A DNA stretch of 64,000 bases, taken from contig NZ_JACTVI010000001.1 in the NCBI RefSeq assembly GCF_014495685.1, forward strand, positions 226,566 to 290,565, in the 5' to 3' direction. A program made the translations under genes and the position numbers. Under the pieces are notes generated by a model, which saw nothing but the letters and a program-made list of their open reading frames with translations, was not told the origin of the DNA and did not search any database. The number at the start of each line of letters is the position of its first letter. Position 1 is the first letter of the stretch. Source of the stretch: Streptomyces sp. TRM68367. Its GTDB lineage: Bacteria > Actinomycetota > Actinomycetes > Streptomycetales > Streptomycetaceae. Below, one piece after another: positions 39,139 to 48,941 of the stretch.

Positions 39139-40046
39139 CGCGCCACCCCCAGCCGTGGATTGAGGACCGACTCCACGGCCCGCCCGCACAGCGTGAACGC
39201 CAGCGCCACCACCGCGATCGCGATGCCCGGCGGCACCAGATACCACCAGTGCCCGGCACTGACCGCCCCCGCCTCCCGCGCGTCCTGCAGCAGCCCGCCC
39301 CACGAGACGATCGTCGGATCGCCGAGGCCGAGGAAGGCCAGCGTGGCCTCCGCCAGGATCGCCGAGGAGATGATCAGCGTCGTCTGGGCCAGCACCAGCG
39401 GCATGACGTTGGGCAGGACGTGCCGCGTCATGATGTGCCAGTGACCGCCGCCGAGCGCCTTCGCGCGCTCGATGTACGGCCGGGTCTCCACCGCCAGCGT
39501 CTGCGCCCGCACCAGCCGGGCCGTCGTCGGCCACGTCGTCACGCCGATCGCCACGACGATCGTGGTCAGCGAACGGGACATCACGGTGGCCAGCGCGATC
39601 GCCAGCACCAGCGTCGGCATGACCAGGAACCAGTCGGTGACCCGCATGACCACCGTCGCGTACCAGCCCCGGAAGTGCCCGGCCGTGACCCCGATCAGCG
39701 TGCCGATGGCCACCGACAGCACGGCGGCCAGCAGCCCCACCAGCAGCGACACCCGCGCACCCCACACCAGCAGGCCGAGCAGGTTCCGGCCGAACTGGTC
39801 CGTGCCGAGCGGGAATTCCGCGCTCGGACTCTCCAGCGGGCGCCCCGGCGCGCCGGTCACACTGCTCACGTCGGAGCCGACGAACAGCGGCGCGGTCAGC
39901 GCCAGCAACGCGAAGAGCAGAAGCGCGGCGAGGCCGAACAGTCCGGCCCTGTGGGTGCGGTACTGCCGCCAGAAGCGCGCCGCGGACGCCCGGCGCCGCT
40001 GCCGGGCGAGCGCGCGCGGGCCCACGGTCGTGTCGGTCGTCGTCAT
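39135..40046 (-). CDS. Peptide ABC transporter permease (OppC-like)
   Basis: The 303-residue membrane protein has an N-terminal cytoplasmic part, about six membrane segments and the family loop FPLGTDQFGRNLLGLLVWGAR. The EAA-type motif that contacts the ATPases reads YIERAKALGGGHWHIMTRHVLPN. LGLGDPTIVSWGGLLQDAR is also characteristic of OppC/DppC. It forms the channel with the adjacent OppB-like permease. Confidence 0.94.
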   Translation of the reverse strand: MTTTDTTVGPRALARQRRRASAARFWRQYRTHRAGLFGLAALLLFALLALTAPLFVGSDVSSVTGAPGRPLESPSAEFPLGTDQFGRNLLGLLVWGARVSLLVGLLAAVLSVAIGTLIGVTAGHFRGWYATVVMRVTDWFLVMPTLVLAIALATVMSRSLTTIVVAIGVTTWPTTARLVRAQTLAVETRPYIERAKALGGGHWHIMTRHVLPNVMPLVLAQTTLIISSAILAEATLAFLGLGDPTIVSWGGLLQDAREAGAVSAGHWWYLVPPGIAIAVVALAFTLCGRAVESVLNPRLGVAR

Positions 40047-41089
40047 CGGCCCACCCGGGGATCGAGCAGCGGATAGATCAGATCGGCGAGCGTGTTCATC
40101 AGGATCACCGCGGCGGCGAACACGAAGAACAGCCCCTGCACCAGCGGCAGATCGGGCACGCTGAGCGCCTGGTAGAACAGTCCGCCGAGCCCCGGCCACG
40201 AGAAGACCGTCTCGACCAGGATCACGCCCGCCACGGTCCGGCCGAGGTTGATGAAGATCAGCGTCACCGTCGGCAGCAGCGCGTTCGGCACGGCGTGCCG
40301 CCGCCGTACGAGGTCGTCGCGCAGCCCCTTGGCCCGCGCGGTGGTCAGATAGTCGCCGCCCATCTCGTCCAGCAGCGCCGACCGGGTGACCAGCAGCGTC
40401 TGCCCGTACTCCACGGCCACCAGCGTCACCACCGGCAGGACCAGATGGTGGGCGACGTCCACGACGTACGCGAAGCCCTCCTTGCCACCCGACTCCATGC
40501 CGCCGGTCGGGAACAGCCCGGGCAGTGGGCCGATGCCCACCGACAGCGTGATGATCAGCAGTAGCCCGAGCCAGAAGGAGGGGATGGAGTACAGCGTCAG
40601 CGCGAGGCCCGTGTTGAGCCGGTCGCCGAGCCTGCCGTGCCGCCAGGCCGAGCGGGTTCCGAGGAGGATGCCGAGCGCGGTGTAGAGGACGAAGGCGGTG
40701 CCGGTCAGCAGCAGCGTGTTCGGCAGCGCCTCGGTGATCTTGTCGAGGACGGGCGCGTTGAACTGGTACGACGTCCCGAAGTCACCGGTGAGCGCCTTGC
40801 CGCAGTAGTCGGTGAACTGCCGCCACAACGGCAGATCGAGCCCGAACTCCTCGCGGTAGTGGGCGAGTTGCTCCGCCGACACCTGGCGCCCGCCCGTCAT
40901 GGCCTTCACCGGGTCGCCGGGGATCAGCCGGAACAGGAAGAAGCTGGTGACGAGCACGGCCAGCAGCGATACGGCCGCGCCCGCCACCTTGCCCGCCAGA
41001 TACCGCGGGTACGCCGTGCCCCGGCGTGCCCGGGGCCCGCCGTCCGGCTCCGACTTCTCGACCAGCGCCGATGGCGCGTCAGCGGTCAT
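40043..41089 (-). CDS. Peptide ABC transporter permease (OppB-like)
   Basis: The 348-residue membrane protein has a Pro/Arg-rich start, a first membrane segment near residues 30-55, and the OppB pattern FRLIPGDPV, the EAA loop DYLTTARAKGLRDDLVRRRHAVPNALLP and VETVFSWPGLGGLFYQAL. Its stop overlaps the OppC start. It is transcribed just after the binding-protein gene. Confidence 0.94.
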   Translation of the reverse strand: MTADAPSALVEKSEPDGGPRARRGTAYPRYLAGKVAGAAVSLLAVLVTSFFLFRLIPGDPVKAMTGGRQVSAEQLAHYREEFGLDLPLWRQFTDYCGKALTGDFGTSYQFNAPVLDKITEALPNTLLLTGTAFVLYTALGILLGTRSAWRHGRLGDRLNTGLALTLYSIPSFWLGLLLIITLSVGIGPLPGLFPTGGMESGGKEGFAYVVDVAHHLVLPVVTLVAVEYGQTLLVTRSALLDEMGGDYLTTARAKGLRDDLVRRRHAVPNALLPTVTLIFINLGRTVAGVILVETVFSWPGLGGLFYQALSVPDLPLVQGLFFVFAAAVILMNTLADLIYPLLDPRVGR

Positions 41090-41107
41090 GAGCGCCCACT
41101 CGCCCGG

Positions 41108-42955
41108 CTACTCGCGGTCCTCGGCGGTGGCCCGGCGGCGCATCACCGCGAACCCGCCGAGCCCCGCGAGGACGACGACACCCGCCACGATCCCGACCAC
41201 GACCCCCGTCGACGACGAACCGCCCGAGGAGCCGCCGGAGTCCGCCGGAACCGCCGACCACCAGCTCCAGTAGCCGTCCTGGCCGTAGATGTTGCCCGCC
41301 TTCGCCGGCATGGTCGCGATCGACTCGATCTGGTCCGTGCGGTACGCCTCGACCGCGTTCGGGTATGCCATGACGTTCATGTACCCGAGGTCGTACAGCC
41401 GCGACTCCATCTGCTTGACGATGTCCGCCCGTTTGGCCGGGTCGTACTCGGCGAGCTGCCGGGCGTAGAGGTCGTCGTACTTCTTGTCGCAGATGAAGTT
41501 GTCCGTGGCCCCGGTGTCCTTCGGCGTCGCCGGGAGGGCCGCGCAGGTGTGGATGGACAGGACGAAGTCCGGGTCGGGGTTGACGGACCAGCCGTCGAAG
41601 GCGAGGTCGTACTCGCCGGCGAGCCAGGGATCGGTGACGTTGTCCAGGCAGTTCAGGCTCACCCCGATGCCGAGTTTGCCCCACCACTCCTGGAGGTACT
41701 TGCCGACCGCCTTGTCGTTCGGGTCGGTGGCGTGACACAGCACGCGGTAGGTGATCGGCTTGCCGTCCTTGCCGACGCGCTTGCCGTCGCCGCCCCGCTT
41801 GTAGCCCGCCTGGTCGAGGAGCCGGCCCGCCTTCGCCGGGTCGTACGCCAGCTTCTGGGCGGCCGACGGCTTCCAGTAGTACGGCGAGAAACGTGGCGGG
41901 ATGTAGCCCGCGCCCTCGACGGCGTGCCCCTGGAACACCTTGTCGATGATGGTCCTGCGGTCGACCGCCATGAACAGCGCGTGCCGCACCCGCTGGTCCA
42001 GCAGTGACGGGTGGCCGTCACCGAACTTCTGGCCGTTCTTCGCCCGCGCGCCCGGGTTGGTGGCGAGGGCGTAGAAGCGGCGCCCGGGGGCGTCGTTGAC
42101 CTTGATGTTCTCCTGGCCCTCCAGGGACGCGGCCTGAGCGGGTGTCAGGGCCGGCTGCCCGGCGACGAAGGAGACCTCGCCCTTGCGCAGGGCGGCGACC
42201 GCGGCGTCCTGGTCCTTGTAGTAGCGGAAGACCAGCTCGTCGAACTTCGGTGCGCCGCGCCAGAAGTTCTTGTTGGCCTTCAGGCGCACGAAGCTGTCGG
42301 GCTTGTAGCCGGTCAGGATGAACGGCCCGTTCCCGACCACGGGGAAGCTCTTGTCGTTGTTGAACTTGGAGAAGTCGGTGACCTTCTCCCAGACGTGCTT
42401 GGGCACGATCGGCACGTCCAGCGCGGTCATCGTGGACTGCGGCTGCTTCAGCTCGACGACCAGCTTGGTGGGGCTCGGCGCGGTGACCCTGCGGAAGTTG
42501 CCGACGAAGTTGCCGTTGGCGGTGGCCGCGGCCGGGTCCCTCATCATCGTGTTGAAGGTCCACGCCGCGTCCTCGGCGGTGGCCTGCTTCCCGTCCGACC
42601 ACTTGGAGTTGGAGCGGATCGTGTACGTCCAGGTCAGCTTGTCCGAGGACGACTCCCACTTGGTGGCCAGGCCCGGGATGACGCGGTTGTCCTTGGCGTC
42701 GTAGTTGGTCAGGTACTCGTACGTGAGTCGGAACATGCTCGTACTGAGTAGCCGGACTGCCAGGAACGGGCTGAGCGAGTCGACGCTCTGCGCCACCGCG
42801 ACGGTGAGCACCTTCTTGCCCTCGTCGGCCGCGCGGGCCTGCTGCGGTGCCGGGTTGAGCGGGGTCGCGAGCCCGGCGGTGAGGGTGAGCGCGGCCGCAC
42901 CGGCCGCCGCGACGAGCCGGACGCGGCCCGGGGAACTACCTGTCTTTGTGTCCAT
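41108..42955 (-). CDS. Peptide-type extracellular solute-binding protein (family 5)
   Basis: The 615-residue protein has a signal peptide (VRLVAAAGAAALTLTAGLA) and the family 5 layout: LTYEYLTNYD, WTYTIRSNSKWSDGKQATAEDAAW, GNGPFILTGYKP, and DQRVRHALFMAVDRRTI. It ends with a Ser/Gly linker and a membrane segment (VVVGIVAGVVVLAGLGGFAVM) plus basic residues, so it is anchored by its C-terminus instead of a lipobox. ATG 42955 has GAGGT upstream; ATG 42976 is an alternative. It is the first gene of the transporter operon. The substrate is not evident. Confidence 0.93.
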   Translation of the reverse strand: MDTKTGSSPGRVRLVAAAGAAALTLTAGLATPLNPAPQQARAADEGKKVLTVAVAQSVDSLSPFLAVRLLSTSMFRLTYEYLTNYDAKDNRVIPGLATKWESSSDKLTWTYTIRSNSKWSDGKQATAEDAAWTFNTMMRDPAAATANGNFVGNFRRVTAPSPTKLVVELKQPQSTMTALDVPIVPKHVWEKVTDFSKFNNDKSFPVVGNGPFILTGYKPDSFVRLKANKNFWRGAPKFDELVFRYYKDQDAAVAALRKGEVSFVAGQPALTPAQAASLEGQENIKVNDAPGRRFYALATNPGARAKNGQKFGDGHPSLLDQRVRHALFMAVDRRTIIDKVFQGHAVEGAGYIPPRFSPYYWKPSAAQKLAYDPAKAGRLLDQAGYKRGGDGKRVGKDGKPITYRVLCHATDPNDKAVGKYLQEWWGKLGIGVSLNCLDNVTDPWLAGEYDLAFDGWSVNPDPDFVLSIHTCAALPATPKDTGATDNFICDKKYDDLYARQLAEYDPAKRADIVKQMESRLYDLGYMNVMAYPNAVEAYRTDQIESIATMPAKAGNIYGQDGYWSWWSAVPADSGGSSGGSSSTGVVVGIVAGVVVLAGLGGFAVMRRRATAEDRE

Positions 42956-43195
42956 GGGTCGGTGACCTCGCGTCATCGCTCGCACGGGAAAGAGGGGTTG
43001 ATCAGGTGAATGATGAGTGTGTCTATCAGCGGTGTCTGCGGGCGTCAACGGCGCGTGCACCCCATGTGGCCTGCGGAAATAACGAATTGACGTGGATTTT
43101 TCGGCCATTGGTCAAGACCACTGACGCGTTGCTGGTCGGGGCCTGACGACGGGTTTTGGCCACGGGAGGGCTCCGGGAGGGCTCCGGGACGCGGA

Positions 43196-43227
43196 CCGGC
43201 CCGCGCCGGAGGAACGGCGCGGGCCGG
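43196..43227 (-). terminator. Strong hairpin terminator after MinD-like gene
   Basis: CCGGCCCGCGCCG (43196-43208) and CGGCGCGGGCCGG (43215-43227) form a perfect 13-bp stem with a GAGGAA loop. A second hairpin, GATCGGCC/GGCCGATC, lies at about 43234-43258. The rest of the 336-base gap (42956-43291) carries no gene and should hold the transporter promoter; it includes an A/T-richer patch near 43070-43110. Confidence 0.85.
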
Positions 43228-43291
43228 GAAAGGGATCGGCCGCTCGAAAGGGGCCGATCGGGTGATGGACGGGGCGGTTTGCGGGGTCGCT

Positions 43292-46036
43292 CTACTGCTG
43301 CGTCCAGCCGGGCGGTACGGCGCCCTGCTGCGGATCCTGGGGCTGCTGCTGCCAGCCCTGGCCCTGCTCGGGCTGCTGCTGCGGCGGCTGCTGCCAGCCC
43401 TGCCCCGGCTGGGGGGCGCCGCCGGGCTGGGCGTAGGGCTGCTGCTGCGGGGGCGCGTACCCCTGCTGGGGATGCTGGTACTGCATGTTCGGGTTGCCGA
43501 AGCCCTGCTGCGTACGGGCGATGTCCTCGGCGATGAGGGCGGCGAGATCGAAGTAGGACTCGCGGGTCTTGGGACGCATCATGTCGAGGTCCACCTCGGC
43601 GCCTGCCGCGAGGTGTTCGTCGAAGGGCACCACGAGGACACCGCGGCAGCGGGTCTCGAAGTGCGCGACGATGTCCTCCACCTTGATCATCTTGCCCGTC
43701 TCGCGGACACCGGAGATCACGGTGACCGACCGCTGGACGAGGTCGGCGAATCCGTTCGCCGACAGCCAGTCGAGCGTGGTCGAGGCGCTGCTCGCGCCGT
43801 CCACCGAGGGGGTGGAGATGATGATCAACTGGTCGGCGAGGTCGAGGACCCCGCGCATCGCGCTGTAGAGCAGACCGGTACCCGAGTCCGTGAGGATGAT
43901 CGGGTACTGCCTGCCCAGCACGTCGAGCGCGGCTCGGTAGTCCTGGTCGTTGAAGGTGGTGGAGACCGCCGGGTCCACGTCGTTGGCGATGATCTCGAGC
44001 CCCGAGGGCGCCTGCGAGGTGAAGCGGCGGATGTCCATGTAGCTGTTCAGCTGCGGGATCGCCTGAACCAGGTCGCGGATGGTGGCGCCCGTCTCGCGCC
44101 GGACCCGTCGGCCGAGGGTGCCGGCGTCCGGGTTGGCGTCGATCGCCAGGATCTTGTCCTGACGCTCGGTGGCGAGCGTGGCGCCGAGCGACATGGTCGT
44201 CGTGGTCTTGCCGACACCGCCCTTGAGGCTGATCACCGCGATCCGGTAGCAGGACATCACCGGCGTACGGATCAGGCCCAGCTTCCGCTGCCGCTCCGCC
44301 TCCTCCTTCTTGGCGCCGAACTTGAAGCGGGACGGGCCCGCGTTGTTCTTACGGGCCTTGGGCTGGTTGCGCAGCAAACGGTCGGAGGAGAGCTCCACGG
44401 CCGCGTTGTAGCCGAGCGGGGTGCCGGGCGCGGCCTGCTGCTGGGGAGCACCGGGTCCGGCCTGGGGGCCCGGCGGGGCGGTCCAGCCCTGGTTGCCGTA
44501 GGCGGCGGGCGGGGCATCGGACTGCTGGGGCTGGGGCTGGGGCTGGGGCTGGGGCTGGGCCGGAGACTGCTGGTTGGGTGCGGGCTGCTGCTGCGGCTGG
44601 GCGGGCTGCGGGTAGCCGTAGCCCGCCTGCTGGGGCGGATATCCATAACCGGCCTGCGCGGGGTGGGGCGCCTGCTGGGGCGGATAGTCGTAACCGGGCT
44701 GGCCGGGCTGGCCGGGCTGGCCGGGCTGGCCGGGCTGGCCGGGCTGTGCCGGCTGTGCGGGCTGGGGGGCCTGCTGTGGGTAGCCGTAACCGGCGGCCTG
44801 GGGGGGTCCGGCGTGCGGCTGTGCCGGCTGGGGGGCCTGAGGAGGCTGAGGGGCCTGCCGCGGGTCAACCGGTGAGGGCTGTCCGCCTTGCTGCGGCGGG
44901 TACCCGGGCTGCTGCGGCGGGTACCCCGGCTGCTGAGCCGGGTAGCCGGGCTGCTGGCCCGGGCCGAACGAGCCCTGCGGAGGGGCCTGGTGCCCGGGCT
45001 GTCCGGGCTGCGGCGGGGAGGGAGGCTGGGGGTAGCCGTATCCGCCGGCCTGCCCGGCCGCGGCCTGCTGGTCCGGCTGCCCTCCCTGCTGCGGTACGCC
45101 CTGCCCGGGGTGCGCGGGCACGAACCCCTGCGGCAGCGGGGGGAGTCCCTGGTCGGCGGGGGAGTCCGCGTCGGACCGGACGTCCGCCGCCTCGTCGTCC
45201 TCCGCACCTGACACGGACCCGACGGAGTCACCCGACTCCGCCTCGTCGCTCCGCTCGGTCTCCGACTCCACGTCGTCGTCTGCACCGCCGAACAGCCGCG
45301 CCGCTTCGGAGTCGGCGGCGGCATGGTTGACCTCGGTCTCCGGCTGCTCGGGCGTCGGCCGTACGGGGGCGTGCTGTTCGGGGGCATCCGCGGCCGGGAC
45401 GCCCGCCGCCGGGGTGGCGGTCTGGGACGGGCCGCCCTGAGTGTCCTCGCCGACCGGACGCAGCACGGGGAAGCCGGGGGCGGCGGGCGGCTGGGCAGGC
45501 GCGGGCTGCTGGGGCGCTCCCTGCCCACCCGACGTGTCCTGGCTCGGCTGGGGCGCACGGGCTCCCGCCTGCTGGGGGTAGCCGTACCCGCCCGGCGCGG
45601 GGGCGGCGCCCGGCGCGGGCTGCTGCGGAAATCCGTAGCCACCCGTGGCGGAGCCCTGCTGGGGCGCGCCGGGCGCGCCCTGGGCCTGAGCGGGCGGCGA
45701 AGGCTGGGCGGGCTGCGAGGGCTGCGAGGGCTGTGCGGGCGGTTGCGGTACGCCCTGTGCGGGCCGTGCCGGCTGTGCGGGCGGCTGCGCCGGTACGGAA
45801 GGGTGCGATGCGGGGCCCTGCGCCGCGGGACCGCCTGGCGGCCCGGCGGGAGGACCGGCCGGCGGTGGTGGCCCGGCGTCCTGCTGGTCGCCGGCTGTGG
45901 AGCCGCCCCCCGTGCTTTGGGCGTACCAGGCGGGAGGCGTGTAGACGATTTCGAACTCGCCGGTGAGATCCACCTCGTGATCGTCCCCGTCCGAGGAAGG
46001 GCTGCCGCCGTTGTACTCGGACCGATCCCTGTTCAC
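43292..46036 (-). CDS. MinD-like ATPase with long Q/P/G/Y-rich domain, T7SS-linked
   Basis: The 914-residue protein ends in a ParA/MinD ATPase: the deviant Walker [21 protein letters not shown] near residue 600, then [15 protein letters not shown] and [15 protein letters not shown]. Residues 1-560 and the last 70 or so are low-complexity, rich in Gln, Pro, Gly and Tyr, with repeated GYGYPQ elements and runs of QP and GQP. An acidic segment, [18 protein letters not shown], precedes the repeats. MinD-like genes accompany ESX loci in actinobacteria, and an orthologue lies at the S. coelicolor ESX locus. Positioning of the secretion machine is an inference. Its DNA contains 6- and 9-base repeats prone to length change. 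Confidence 0.85.
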   Translation of the reverse strand: MNRDRSEYNGGSPSSDGDDHEVDLTGEFEIVYTPPAWYAQSTGGGSTAGDQQDAGPPPPAGPPAGPPGGPAAQGPASHPSVPAQPPAQPARPAQGVPQPPAQPSQPSQPAQPSPPAQAQGAPGAPQQGSATGGYGFPQQPAPGAAPAPGGYGYPQQAGARAPQPSQDTSGGQGAPQQPAPAQPPAAPGFPVLRPVGEDTQGGPSQTATPAAGVPAADAPEQHAPVRPTPEQPETEVNHAAADSEAARLFGGADDDVESETERSDEAESGDSVGSVSGAEDDEAADVRSDADSPADQGLPPLPQGFVPAHPGQGVPQQGGQPDQQAAAGQAGGYGYPQPPSPPQPGQPGHQAPPQGSFGPGQQPGYPAQQPGYPPQQPGYPPQQGGQPSPVDPRQAPQPPQAPQPAQPHAGPPQAAGYGYPQQAPQPAQPAQPGQPGQPGQPGQPGQPGYDYPPQQAPHPAQAGYGYPPQQAGYGYPQPAQPQQQPAPNQQSPAQPQPQPQPQPQQSDAPPAAYGNQGWTAPPGPQAGPGAPQQQAAPGTPLGYNAAVELSSDRLLRNQPKARKNNAGPSRFKFGAKKEEAERQRKLGLIRTPVMSCYRIAVISLKGGVGKTTTTMSLGATLATERQDKILAIDANPDAGTLGRRVRRETGATIRDLVQAIPQLNSYMDIRRFTSQAPSGLEIIANDVDPAVSTTFNDQDYRAALDVLGRQYPIILTDSGTGLLYSAMRGVLDLADQLIIISTPSVDGASSASTTLDWLSANGFADLVQRSVTVISGVRETGKMIKVEDIVAHFETRCRGVLVVPFDEHLAAGAEVDLDMMRPKTRESYFDLAALIAEDIARTQQGFGNPNMQYQHPQQGYAPPQQQPYAQPGGAPQPGQGWQQPPQQQPEQGQGWQQQPQDPQQGAVPPGWTQQ

Positions 46037-46252
46037 TGCTTGCCTCCTGGTCAGCCACTGCTGCTGAACTGGTCGTCGTCGCGCCCCCGGGCGGACCGAG
46101 TGGCGAGTCCCACGCGACTGCGATCGTCACCGCACCACCAGAAGCCTAATCACTCGTATGGCGGGACGGAAAAGCCCCCATGGGCGAGGACGGAACAGCC
46201 CCGTGGTCGCGGCGCGGCTTGCTGCCGCCCCGCTCCCGGAGACGACGACGCG

Positions 46253-47101
46253 TCAGTCCATTCGGCGAGCCGCGCCGAGCAGGCCCGTCTCCGCGTCGGT
46301 GGGTTTGGTCATGACGAACTTGTGATGCTTGCGGGTGCACCACAGGGCAACGCCGTCGTGGAGGGTCGGCAGATGCTGGAGATGCTCGTCCGGGACACCC
46401 AGGGTGTCCCGTACGGCCTCGGTCTCGTACGGCGAGACGCGCTGGATCCCGACCAGATGGGCCTGGGCCAGCCAGCGCGGCGCATGCTCGCTGACGAAGG
46501 GCAGCACCGTCACCACGGCCTGCCACGGCACGGACGTCACCCGACCGCGCGGCGGGCGGATGCCGCAGTCGCGGAACAACACCACCGGACTCGAGACGGA
46601 GGGTCCTTGCGCGGGCACCCGCCCCACCGGATAGACCGTCACGCACTGCTGACCGCCGCCGGCCGCCTGGGCCAACTGCTGCCAGGCCTGGGGCCGGCCG
46701 GTCTCGACGCCCACGCGCGCACCCGTCGCTGCGGCCCGCAGCGCCAGCACCTGGGCGAGCCACAGACCACCCACGAGCACGACGTCGAAGGCGGTCGGAC
46801 GGGACAGTCCGAGCACGGCCGGCTGCGATTCCGGGTCGGTGCCGATCAGCACACCGTCGTCACCGATCGGCATGCTGATCGCCGCGAGCTCGTCGGCGGT
46901 GACGACATGGCGGTTCCGGCGCGGCCCACGCAGCCCGAAACCCGGGCTGAAGATGCGGCGTTGCTGCTGCGGCGCCTCCGGCTGCCGGATGATGGGGATC
47001 ATGCCGGTGTCGGTGGGCGAGGCCACGTGCGCGGGGGCGCGTCCCGAGGCGGCCCGGCCGCCCTGCTGTCCCGAGGGCATGGTCGAGGCGGGGTGGGACA
47101 T
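46253..47101 (-). CDS. Conserved hypothetical protein of the type VII locus
   Basis: The 282-residue protein has a low-complexity start, a middle alpha/beta segment (AVLGLSRPTAFDVVLVGGLWLAQ) and a C-terminal part with VPWQAVVTVLPFVSEHAPRWLAQAHLVGIQRVSP. No membrane segment is convincing and I know no function. Its ATG overlaps the EccE stop (TGATG), so it is coupled to EccE. The 216 bases between it and the MinD-like gene contain no gene. Confidence 0.8.
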   Translation of the reverse strand: MSHPASTMPSGQQGGRAASGRAPAHVASPTDTGMIPIIRQPEAPQQQRRIFSPGFGLRGPRRNRHVVTADELAAISMPIGDDGVLIGTDPESQPAVLGLSRPTAFDVVLVGGLWLAQVLALRAAATGARVGVETGRPQAWQQLAQAAGGGQQCVTVYPVGRVPAQGPSVSSPVVLFRDCGIRPPRGRVTSVPWQAVVTVLPFVSEHAPRWLAQAHLVGIQRVSPYETEAVRDTLGVPDEHLQHLPTLHDGVALWCTRKHHKFVMTKPTDAETGLLGAARRMD

Positions 47102-48420
47102 CAGTACGTACCTCCGAGCGGCAGAGTGGCGAGCGCTCCCGGGACCTGCTCCCGGTCCAGACGGACGAGACCGACCTTCGCGGCGCTCGCGGCCCGTTCC
47201 AACTCACGTCCCACCTGGCCGAGTTCACTGTCGCCACGCGCGGTGACGCGGACGTGCCCGGTGAGGGAGACACCCCGGTTGCCGGCCCTGCTCAGGGTCA
47301 TGCTGAACGTAGTGGCGAGCACCGGCAGCGAGGTGAACCGCGTGACCAGTTCGGGAAGCGCCACACCGCCGCTCCCCAACTGCGGCCAGCGGGAGACCCA
47401 GTACGTCGTGTGCCACCGGTCGTCGACCCGCCAGGTCCGCACCGACTCGACCGTACGCCGCTGGGGCGCTCGCCCGTCCTGGGAGTGCTGAGCGTTGACT
47501 CGTGGATTCAGGCAGCTGGACGTCGCGAGCGCCTGCACCAGCTCGTTCTCGTCCAGGATGGTCGCCTTGAAGCCGGCCCCGGCCAGTCGGCTCGCCAGCT
47601 GGTCCGCCACCCGCAGCAGTGCGCGCTGCGTCCCGGGAACGTCGTCTCCGCGAGCCTTGACCGCCTCCGGGCACAGCTCCGGGTCCAGCTTGAGGGCGAC
47701 CCAGGTGAGCCGGAGCGCGGGAGAACCGGCCTGCGCCTGGAGGGGGCCGTACGACCGCGCGGCGAGCGACTGCGGGGGCAGATGCGGTGCGGGCGCCGGC
47801 TGGGTGTGCTGCACGACCTGTGCGGAGGCGAGACGGATCCCGTCGACCTCCAGGGCGTCCTGGATCAGCTGAAGCGGCAGCTGCCGCCCGGCGGACTCCG
47901 GACGCAGCGGCTGGTCTCCCGGCTGCGCGAAGAGCACGACGGTCAGGAAGGTTCCGTCGCCGATCATGCCGATCGAACGATTGTCACGGGACACGAAGCC
48001 GTACGTCCGCAGGGCGGGGTCGCACTCCACGGCCGGGGCCAGCATCGGGTCCGTCCCGGGCGGGACGGGCTGCTTGGCCTCGCGTCGACGGCTCCTCAGC
48101 GCGCGCGACGTCTCGTACCACTCGGGCAGCGGACGACGGCCCCGGCGCAGGACCGCCAGGAGCAGCAGCAGTGCCGCCACGGCGCCGGCCGGGGCCAGCA
48201 GCCAGGACACGTCGGCGGCCCAGGCGACCAGCATGACCGCCGCCGCGAACTCCACCAGGATGAGCTGCTGCAGCCGCACCGGGCCCAGACCACCGGGGCG
48301 GGGCAGCGTGCGCGGCGACGCGACGGGGGCGGCCGGAGCGGCCGACGCGCGTCTGCCGCTCGGGCCTCCTTGTTGCTGCTGTGCGCGGCGTCCGCGCCGA
48401 GTGCTCGTAGCGCTGGTCAT
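47101..48420 (-). CDS. eccE: Type VII secretion protein EccE
   Basis: The 439-residue protein has a Gln/Arg-rich start, two adjacent membrane segments (about residues 60-105: LILVEFAAAVMLVAWAADV, then LLAPAGAVAALLLLLAVL) and a large soluble domain. This arrangement and the genomic position match EccE, a membrane component of ESX machines. ATG 48420 is used; ATG 48432 is four codons upstream, directly after AAAGGG, so the true start is uncertain. It is divergent from EccB. Confidence 0.82.
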   Translation of the reverse strand: MTSATSTRRGRRAQQQQGGPSGRRASAAPAAPVASPRTLPRPGGLGPVRLQQLILVEFAAAVMLVAWAADVSWLLAPAGAVAALLLLLAVLRRGRRPLPEWYETSRALRSRRREAKQPVPPGTDPMLAPAVECDPALRTYGFVSRDNRSIGMIGDGTFLTVVLFAQPGDQPLRPESAGRQLPLQLIQDALEVDGIRLASAQVVQHTQPAPAPHLPPQSLAARSYGPLQAQAGSPALRLTWVALKLDPELCPEAVKARGDDVPGTQRALLRVADQLASRLAGAGFKATILDENELVQALATSSCLNPRVNAQHSQDGRAPQRRTVESVRTWRVDDRWHTTYWVSRWPQLGSGGVALPELVTRFTSLPVLATTFSMTLSRAGNRGVSLTGHVRVTARGDSELGQVGRELERAASAAKVGLVRLDREQVPGALATLPLGGTY

Positions 48421-48941
48421 CCCCCGGGACATCCCTTTCGCGAAGTAGTGGCCGTTCGACGGGCGGGATCCACTGTCCGACATCCCGGCGACGGGCCAGG
48501 GGCACCGATGGCCCACATCATTCATGCGAGTGGCTCACGGTACCCGCTGCGGAACGCGAGGCGACACAGGGGACACCGAAACCCCAGGTGGTCAGCCTGT
48601 CACGGACCGGCCCCGCATGGTGGAGCGCTGTGGTGAAGCTCTGTGAAGATGCGGGGTCGGCCGCACACCTGATGGATCGTCCTCCCGCGACGCAAGGCAT
48701 AGTAGGTGCCTGCGCTGCCGAAGTGCCCTTTCGGGCACCCTGATTCGAGCACGATGGAGCCGCGGCCCACTGAGCAGGGTTGAGCCTTCGAGCGTGGGTG
48801 CGGGCGGCCAGGGGCGCGCGATCACGTGCGCGATCGAGCAGCACGAACACGATCGAGCAGCACGAACACGATCGAGCAGCACGAACACGATCGAGCAGCA
48901 CGAACACGATCGAGCAGTACGAAACAGGAGACACGGGGACC
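48421..48941. other. Divergent control region between eccE and eccB
   Basis: These 520 bases contain no credible gene; open frames here read through the tandem repeat. A small hairpin, GTGCCC-TTTC-GGGCAC, lies at 48723-48738. The last 110 bases carry five 19-bp repeats and the eccB ribosome site. Promoters for both directions must lie here, but I cannot fix their elements. Confidence 0.6.
48831..48925. repeat. Five 19-bp tandem repeats directly upstream of eccB
   Basis: The unit CGATCGAGCAGCACGAACA occurs at 48831, 48850, 48869 and 48888 without a change, then once more at 48907 with two changes. Each unit begins with the palindrome CGATCG. The array ends one base before the AGGAG ribosome site of eccB, so it lies in the leader or promoter. 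The unit equals neither three codons nor two helical turns exactly (19 bp). Confidence 0.95.

Noticed and set aside
43262..44875. Plus-strand frame of 537 codons opposite the MinD-like gene
   Set aside because: Leu/Gly-rich antisense of the Gln/Pro repeats; the minus frame carries the Walker A motif and matches the locus.
48831..48925. Possible CRISPR array
   Set aside because: Units are contiguous with no spacers and no cas genes are near.
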